Shown here: piece after piece, positions 13,749 to 17,699 of the stretch | Numbering within the stretch: the first letter of the stretch is position 1 | Layout: every line of letters starts with the position of its first letter | NCBI GenBank assembly: GCA_018818235.1 | Contig: JAHISE010000016.1 | Span: 1-17,699, forward strand | Source of the DNA: Patescibacteria group bacterium | GTDB lineage: Bacteria > Patescibacteriota > Gracilibacteria > Peribacterales > Peribacteraceae | DNA length: 17,699 nt | Direction: 5' to 3' | Program-made: the position numbers and the translations under genes | The notes under the pieces: generated by a model | Seen by the model: the letters and a program-made list of their open reading frames with translations, nothing else | The model's database searches: none | What the model was told of the DNA's origin: nothing

Positions 13749-13943
13749 TTACAGATAAGGTAGTAATGACTTCAAATTCTTATTCTCGCACTTGCTTGGA
13801 ATCAGTGTTCTGCTGAGGTTTTTCTGCCTCTTGCTCTTCTGCTGAAGCAGGTGATTGCGACCGGCTCTCTTGATAGCAAGTTTGCCGGATCCGGTCTTAC
13901 GGACACGTTTTTTAGCGCCTGAATGTGATTTCTGCTTAGGCAT
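13749..13943 (-). CDS. rpmI: 50S ribosomal protein L35
   Basis: A 64-residue basic protein with MPKQKSHSGAKKRVRKTGSG, the diagnostic L35 start, and HLLQQKSKRQKNLSR further on. I set the start at the ATG at 13943, because L35 proteins begin MPK; an in-frame TTG two codons upstream (13949) is less likely. Between infC and rpmI there are about 165 nt, mostly repeat element, where related bacteria have only a short gap or a regulatory pseudoknot. There is no Shine-Dalgarno sequence in front. Confidence 0.97.
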   Translation of the reverse strand: MPKQKSHSGAKKRVRKTGSGKLAIKRAGRNHLLQQKSKRQKNLSRTLIPSKCENKNLKSLLPYL

Positions 13944-13996
13944 TGCCAAGATTATAGTGATCTTTTGTGCTGAGGGAAGGAAAAAGAGAGGTTTTT

Positions 13997-14106
13997 AGCA
14001 ATTGGCTAATTGGCATGTTGGCAATTGGCTATTTATGCTGAATTTCTTGAAGTAGCTTAGGCAGCCGAACTTAGCCAATAAGCTAAATGCTAATTGCCAA
14101 TATGCA
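13997..14106. repeat. Hairpin element, copy 2 (core TTAGGCAGCC), between infC and rpmI
   Basis: The left arm has CAATTGGC, TAATTGGC and CAATTGGC words. The core TAGCTTAGGCAGCC (14053-14066) follows, and the right arm has TTAGCCAATAAGC and TAATTGCCAATATGC. The arms are complementary in blocks, so a long branched hairpin can form. It fills the leader region of rpmI. Confidence 0.7.
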
Positions 14107-14110
14107 TCCT

Positions 14111-14671
14111 CTAGATGTCTTTTTTCTCCACCTTCACCTCCTCTTTCTTCTCCCTACGTTTGCCCCTCAAAATAACAATAAACTGCTTACCCTGCGGCTT
14201 AATCTCGCTTTCAACTTCAGACACATCTTCCAGGCTTTTTACAATTCCAACCAGCTTATCCCTTGCATACGATTTATTGGTAAGTTCACGACCTCTAAGC
14301 TGAATTACAAACTTTACCAAATGCCTGTCCTCAAAAAATTCCCTCGCCCTATCAATCAAACGATCGACATCATGACGATCTGTACGGAAACTCAAGCGTA
14401 GAGTTTTTACTTCTGTCTGTTTTGTGTGAGCGCGCTGTTTGCGTTCTTTTTTACTTAACTGATAAAGGTACTGACCAAAGTCACCGATTTTTACGACCGG
14501 AGGTTTGGCCTTAGGTGAAACTTCAATCAAATCGAGTTCTTGTTCCTTTGCTAAATCCAAAGCCTGCTGCAAACTCAGCTTCTTTGCATCATCCTCTTCG
14601 ACCAACAAAACTTCGGGTGCACGAATCTGATCGTTTATTCTGGGCCTTTTGCCCTTTTTTTGAGTACTGAT
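14111..14671 (-). CDS. infC: Translation initiation factor IF-3
   Basis: The IF-3 signature is unmistakable: KGKRPRINDQIRAPEVLLV at the start of the N domain, IEVSPKAKPPVVKIGDFGQYLY, KTLRLSFRT, and the C-domain block VKFVIQLRGRELTN. IF-3 binds the 30S subunit and checks the initiator codon. No ATG precedes the conserved region. The frame is open upstream to a TTG at 14794, but that TTG lies inside repeat DNA and the added residues do not look like IF-3. By comparison with E. coli the start should be about 10-14 residues before RIN, which points to ATC at 14671 (giving (M)STQKKGKRPRIN), with ATT at 14716 as alternative. A rare AUU/AUC start is classical for infC, where IF-3 represses its own synthesis. 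The start is therefore an inference. Confidence 0.93.
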   Translation of the reverse strand: MSTQKKGKRPRINDQIRAPEVLLVEEDDAKKLSLQQALDLAKEQELDLIEVSPKAKPPVVKIGDFGQYLYQLSKKERKQRAHTKQTEVKTLRLSFRTDRHDVDRLIDRAREFFEDRHLVKFVIQLRGRELTNKSYARDKLVGIVKSLEDVSEVESEIKPQGKQFIVILRGKRREKKEEVKVEKKDI

Positions 14672-14767
14672 GTACTTGCGTCGCTTTTGCAGAGTAAAGA
14701 ATGGGAAATGGATAATTCTTAGGCCAATAGTAGAGCGGAGATGTTTGTAAGACAAGGAAAAACGGAG

Positions 14768-14897
14768 GGCAATTGGCAATTGGCTAGTTGGCAATTGGCT
14801 AGCTTAGGCAGCCAAAGATGGTCAATTAAAAATTAGTCTGTACTCTCCATTAATGACAAACAATAGCCAATTGCTAATTGCCAATATGCCAATAAGC
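14768..14897. repeat. Hairpin element, copy 3 (core TTAGGCAGCC), upstream of infC
   Basis: The left arm (14768-14800) is GGCAATT GGCAATT GGCTAGTT GGCAATT GGC. The core TAGCTTAGGCAGCC (14800-14813) follows. After about 50 nt of unrelated sequence the right arm (14865-14897) has GCCAATT GCTAATT GCCAATA TGCCAATA. The arms are complementary. The insert between the arms contains the best promoter candidate for infC. Confidence 0.7.
14830..14859 (-). promoter_or_regulatory. Candidate promoter for infC-rpmI-rplT
   Basis: Read on the minus strand: TTGTCA (14859-14854), an 18-nt spacer and TAATTT (14835-14830). Transcription would start near 14822, giving a leader of about 150 nt up to the inferred infC start. 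It lies within repeat copy 3. The match is moderate and unsupported by other evidence. Confidence 0.35.
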
Positions 14898-15767
14898 TTA
14901 TCTTTCCCACACCAACATCTCCAACCCAACCCTATACCACCCCTCCACACCCCCCTCTTCCATTGATACTTCTCTTAAAGTCATAAATTGTATCGGCCAC
15001 AGATTTCCATCGGACATTGTCTTTCCAAATTCACCTCCAAAGATTCTATAAGCTCCACCGAGCAAAGAACCTTCCGAAACACTCTCCAGTAAATTCGCAA
15101 ATTCAGTACTGTTAAATGAACGCTTCAATTGTTCCTCATATGAGCGCACATCCCGTGAATATCTGAGCAAGTCTGAAGAAAGAAATTGTTCCAAAGCCAC
15201 TATCCCTACGGGATTTTCTTTTTCCGTACTTTCGAAAAGAATTTGAATTTCTTCGTCTGTGAGCGCATCACTAACAGTCAAAAGTCCGGCAAGCTGCGTG
15301 AATATCAAAAGCTTTTTAATTCCATCTTCATGCGCCGAGTAACTTACCCGCATAGGGCGAACTGTTACCCCTTCTTCCTCCAGAATTACCGGATCCCCGA
15401 AAGTAATATCCGACATTTCGGAAACCAAACCCTGATTACGTAACCAATCGGAATATAAATCCCAGGCAGCTATCAAGCGATCAAAGTCCGTTTCTTTTGG
15501 AAGAATATTTATATCCAACTTCTCACCAAGTGATCCCACTTTTGTCGCTGCTTGAATTTGAGATAGCTCCACTTGTTCGCGCAAAGCGTCTTCCCTTCGT
15601 TCAAGCTCCGCAAGCTTCGCAACCAAAGGAACTGACACCATCTTAACTTCTTTGAGCACCATTATATGCTCCAAAAGAAGAAGTAGAGCAAAAGCAAACA
15701 TGGTTGATCCGATCAGGAGACCGACCCCTGTGGAAACATGCCGCAATTTTGAGGTCTTCGTGTTCAT
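14898..15767 (-). CDS. PilO-like bitopic membrane protein (type IV pilus assembly, tentative)
   Basis: A 289-residue protein with a short cytoplasmic N terminus (MNTKTSKLRHVSTG), one membrane helix (about 12-34), a predicted coiled coil (about 44-75, ELERREDALREQVELSQIQ) and a periplasmic or extracytoplasmic domain. This plan, together with the overlapping upstream PilN-like gene, fits PilO, the inner-membrane alignment protein of type IV pili and type II secretion. It is longer than usual PilO (about 200), with an extra middle region. Its ATG overlaps the upstream gene's TGA (ATGA). No conserved motif proves the family, so another scaffold protein of an envelope machine is possible. Confidence 0.5.
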   Translation of the reverse strand: MNTKTSKLRHVSTGVGLLIGSTMFAFALLLLLEHIMVLKEVKMVSVPLVAKLAELERREDALREQVELSQIQAATKVGSLGEKLDINILPKETDFDRLIAAWDLYSDWLRNQGLVSEMSDITFGDPVILEEEGVTVRPMRVSYSAHEDGIKKLLIFTQLAGLLTVSDALTDEEIQILFESTEKENPVGIVALEQFLSSDLLRYSRDVRSYEEQLKRSFNSTEFANLLESVSEGSLLGGAYRIFGGEFGKTMSDGNLWPIQFMTLREVSMEEGGVEGWYRVGLEMLVWER

Positions 15768-16372
15768 TGAATATGAAGAGTGAAATCAAATGGTGAGTAG
15801 TACCCCTTCTCTTCGCTATGCTCACGTGTAAAGCGCGGTAAATCAACGGACTCAACCTCCTCCATTCCTTTCAAAAGATCCACAAATTGTGCCAAGAGTG
15901 TCATACTCCGCGGACCCACGTTGCTTACATCTCCACTGAGATGAAAAATCTGCTTTGTAGGAAAATATTCAAATGAGGCAAAATGGATTGCTTCCTCTTT
16001 CTCTTCTATAACTTTTTCGGCTGTATCTATAATCTGCTCCTGCAAATCATTAAAGCCTTTGGTGCTGAACTTATCCTTTTTTATTGCACCATATAGCCCA
16101 TCTCTTAAGGGAGTTACAAAATCCGATCGTGCATCTTCCAGTTTATTTACTTCTGCCTGTAAATCGGTCACATATGATTGAAGCTGTGCCGTATTGTGCT
16201 GTTTCCCTGCAACTTCCACCTGTGTGAGTCTGGGCAATAACAGATAATATGAAAGCAGGAGTAGCCCAAAAAATACTGTCGAGAATAACAAAAAAGGCAA
16301 GGCAACCCTACGGATTATTGATCCAACTGATGGAATCGCCATTTGTGTCTTTAAATCTGTTTTTGTATTCAT
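15764..16372 (-). CDS. PilN-like bitopic membrane protein (type IV pilus assembly, tentative)
   Basis: A 202-residue protein with a cytoplasmic N terminus (1-22), one membrane helix (about 23-47), a coiled-coil segment (about 50-85) and a C-terminal domain. The last 70 residues (FHLSGDVSNVGPRSMTLLAQ, then VESVDLPRF and FDFTLHI) follow the pattern of PilN/GspL-type ferredoxin-like folds: a hydrophobic strand, a helix, then two strands. It overlaps the downstream PilO-like gene by 4 nt, as in pilMNOP operons. No PilM or PilP gene is visible nearby, because prfB diverges upstream. Both proteins begin MNTKT, probably by chance or from a shared start context. Confidence 0.55.
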   Translation of the reverse strand: MNTKTDLKTQMAIPSVGSIIRRVALPFLLFSTVFFGLLLLSYYLLLPRLTQVEVAGKQHNTAQLQSYVTDLQAEVNKLEDARSDFVTPLRDGLYGAIKKDKFSTKGFNDLQEQIIDTAEKVIEEKEEAIHFASFEYFPTKQIFHLSGDVSNVGPRSMTLLAQFVDLLKGMEEVESVDLPRFTREHSEEKGYYSPFDFTLHIQ

Positions 16373-16740
16373 GTTAATCTATAAAAAGAGTTTAAAATGG
16401 ATAATTCACAATCAAGAAGTCAGATAGCACCTGCTTCATACATTTCCTTATCCCCTCTCCCCTTTAGAAATGGGAGAGGATGGGTGGCCATTCGATATGA
16501 TTCATGGTCACTCATAGATATTACTTGCAACAAGATTATTGGCCACACTGAGTAATGTCGAAGTGTGAGGGGGCGCAAGTTTTGAATTGAATATTTCATG
16601 TTTAATCCAGTTATTATACAGGAAAAGGTGATTTGGAGCTATTTATGATGGTTGCATATATCAATTAATTGTTATTTAGCAATATTTTAAATACCATATA
16701 TATATGCAGTTAATTCTCAATTATCAATTATTAATTCTCA
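16373..16740. other. Divergent intergenic region with small palindromes, no gene seen
   Basis: This 436-bp gap between the minus-strand PilN-like gene and plus-strand prfB has no convincing ORF or RNA gene. It holds a perfect 8-bp stem CCTCTCCC/GGGAGAGG (16454-16461 with 16472-16479) with a 10-nt loop, a REP-like CACACTGAG...GTCGAAGTGTG palindrome (16544-16567), an AT-rich stretch (about 16600-16700) and a heptad tract at 16711-16744. The palindromes are GC-richer than their surroundings. Confidence 0.6.
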
Positions 16741-16744
16741 ATTT
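16711..16744 (+). repeat. Heptad tract (TTCTCAA TTATCAA TTATTAA TTCTCAA)
   Basis: Four consecutive 7-nt words with one- or two-base changes lie directly upstream of the prfB promoter. They are of the same AT-rich type as those before atpK (4630-4640) and the first small ORF. Confidence 0.7.
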
Positions 16745-16754
16745 AAAGCTCTAA

Positions 16755-16763
16755 TGCTATAAT
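16755..16763 (+). promoter_or_regulatory. Extended -10 promoter for prfB
   Basis: TGCTATAAT is a perfect extended -10 (TGn plus TATAAT at 16758-16763). No good -35 is seen, which an extended -10 does not require. The transcript would start near 16770, about 39 nt before the ATG at 16809. Confidence 0.55.
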
Positions 16764-16808
16764 ATCGATTGAATAGTTCAATTCTATGCTATTTATACCC
16801 CCTTCCCT

Positions 16809-17699
16809 ATGGAGGACCTGCTAACCAAATTAAAGGATCTGCAATCCGCACTAAACACGGGGAAGGACTCTCTTTGATGCCAAGGGGATACTAAAGAAGA
16901 TAAAAAAACTTGAGGAGAAATCACAGGCTCCTGATATTTGGGATGATCAAAAAGCTGCCAACGCTTTGTTTGCGGAACTTAAAGGGCTCAAAAACCAATG
17001 GGAACCTGTTTGTGATCTTACAAACGAGGTGAGCGAACTGATTGAACTTATCGAACAAGCGGAAGAATCCGATCGCAAAAGTCTGGAAGGCGAAGCAGAG
17101 AAAGTCTTTAAGAAATGGGAAGATCTGGAAACAAAGCTTTATTTAAGTGGTGAGTTTGATATGAACAATTGTTATCTTTCAATAAGCGGAGGCGCAGGTG
17201 GAGTGGATGCACAAGATTGGGCAGATATGTTACTTAGGATGTATTTAAGGTACTGTGAAAAACAAGGTTGGAAAACTGATGTACTCGAAAAGACTGACGG
17301 GCAGGAGGCAGGAATCAAATCCGTCACTGTTCATGTAACTGGCTCACCCGCTTACGGATATCTGAAATGTGAACGTGGAACACATAGACTTGTAAGACTC
17401 TCCCCCTTCAATGCGAAGAATCTGAGGCAAACAAGTTTTGCATTGGTAGAAGTTCTTCCGGAAATTCCCGATGCAGCTGAAATTGATATTGATGAAAAAG
17501 ATCTGAGGGTTGATACATTTCGTTCAAGTGGTGCGGGAGGACAACATGTAAATGTGACTGATTCAGCTGTCAGGATTACACATGAGCCATCCGGCATAGT
17601 TGTCTCTTGCCAGAACGAAAGAAGCCAACAACAAAACAGAATGCAGGCAATGAACATGCTCAGAGCAAAGCTACTACAGATACAGCACGAAGAGGAAGC
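16809..17699 (+). CDS. prfB: Peptide chain release factor RF2, with programmed +1 frameshift (3' partial)
   Basis: RF2 recognises UAA and UGA and triggers peptide release. The first frame (ATG 16809) has 22 codons and meets TGA at 16875-16877. Shifting +1 after CTT (16872-16874) continues with GAT (LDAKGILKKIKKLEEK) to the window end. About 296 residues are visible of about 365. The anticodon-like SPF motif (residues 198-200) identifies RF2 rather than RF1. The catalytic GGQ lies at residues 243-245 in RSSGAGGQHVN, and the preceding ITHEPSGIVVSCQNERSQ block follows. The presence of RF2 with a TGA-sensing frameshift shows that TGA is a stop codon here. The gene is truncated only by the window edge. 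Confidence 0.97.
16861..16878 (+). promoter_or_regulatory. RF2 autoregulatory frameshift site
   Basis: The slippery CTT TGA T (16872-16878) is the classical RF2 site (E. coli has CTT TGA C). A purine-rich AAGGA (16863-16867) sits 4 nt before CTT and could pair with the 16S anti-Shine-Dalgarno to stimulate shifting. When RF2 is scarce the ribosome pauses at TGA and shifts, raising RF2 output. Confidence 0.93.

Noticed and set aside
14672..14794. N-terminal extension of infC from a TTG start
   Set aside because: The first codons are read from repeat words and the added residues do not resemble IF-3.
16600..16700. tRNA or other structured RNA in the AT-rich gap
   Set aside because: No cloverleaf, TTCGANNC-type T-loop or CCA end was visible.
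16809..16877. prfB as a frameshifted pseudogene
   Set aside because: The TGA lies in the classical CTT TGA programmed frameshift context, and the downstream frame is intact with the SPF and GGQ motifs.

Overview
The window is bacterial. It encodes initiation factor IF-3, ribosomal proteins L35 and L20, and release factor RF2, none of which occur in archaea. It also carries a complete V/A-type (rotary, archaeal-like) ATPase operon in place of an F-type one. Glycine codons are read normally, TGA is used as a stop, and RF2 has its programmed frameshift at TGA, so the genetic code is standard (table 11). The absence of Shine-Dalgarno sequences, the V/A-ATPase, the type IV pilus PilN/PilO-like pair and the many tiny orphan ORFs would fit a candidate-phylum bacterium such as a Peregrinibacteria-like lineage. 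That placement is an inference and the sequence alone does not settle it.

Layout. Positions 1-513 hold the tail of an unknown gene and a two-frame, apparently broken response-regulator receiver gene. At 597-1559 is a NIF3/DUF34 metal protein. From a good sigma70-type promoter at 1719-1747, the V/A-ATPase operon runs rightward to about 12738 in the order G/H - I - small ORF - small ORF - K - E - C - F - A - small ORF - B - membrane protein - D, followed by a second small membrane protein (12864-13259). All nine expected subunits (A, B, C, D, E, F, G/H, I, K) are present, so a working enzyme is likely. The K rotor protein keeps the residues that bind sodium in Enterococcus hirae. On the minus strand are infC - rpmI - rplT (14671 to 13401) and a pilN-pilO-like pair (16372 to 14898). 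A plus-strand prfB (RF2) with the classical +1 frameshift site runs off the right edge.

The most unusual aspect is what lies between and inside the genes. Almost every spacer is built of degenerate short tandem words with a period of 7 nt, recalling the short tandemly repeated repetitive (STRR) sequences of cyanobacteria. Examples are AACTATT/CACTATT, TTCTAAT, CAATCGA, GACCAGT and CAATTGG. Many are arranged as inverted arms that can form hairpins. One block of the same words sits in frame inside the catalytic-hexamer subunit B gene and accounts for most of its extra length. Smaller heptad-like tracts occur in subunits A and E. Three copies of a hairpin element with the shared core TTAGGCAGCC flank and separate infC, rpmI and the atpD end.

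A second pattern concerns translation. Nearly all plus-strand operon genes start without a Shine-Dalgarno sequence, behind long leaders with no G at all (22-46 nt), often ending in CCATG. Heptad words in G-free orientation often make up these leaders. The repeats may therefore serve as unstructured ribosome-landing leaders as well as being selfish or slippage-generated DNA.
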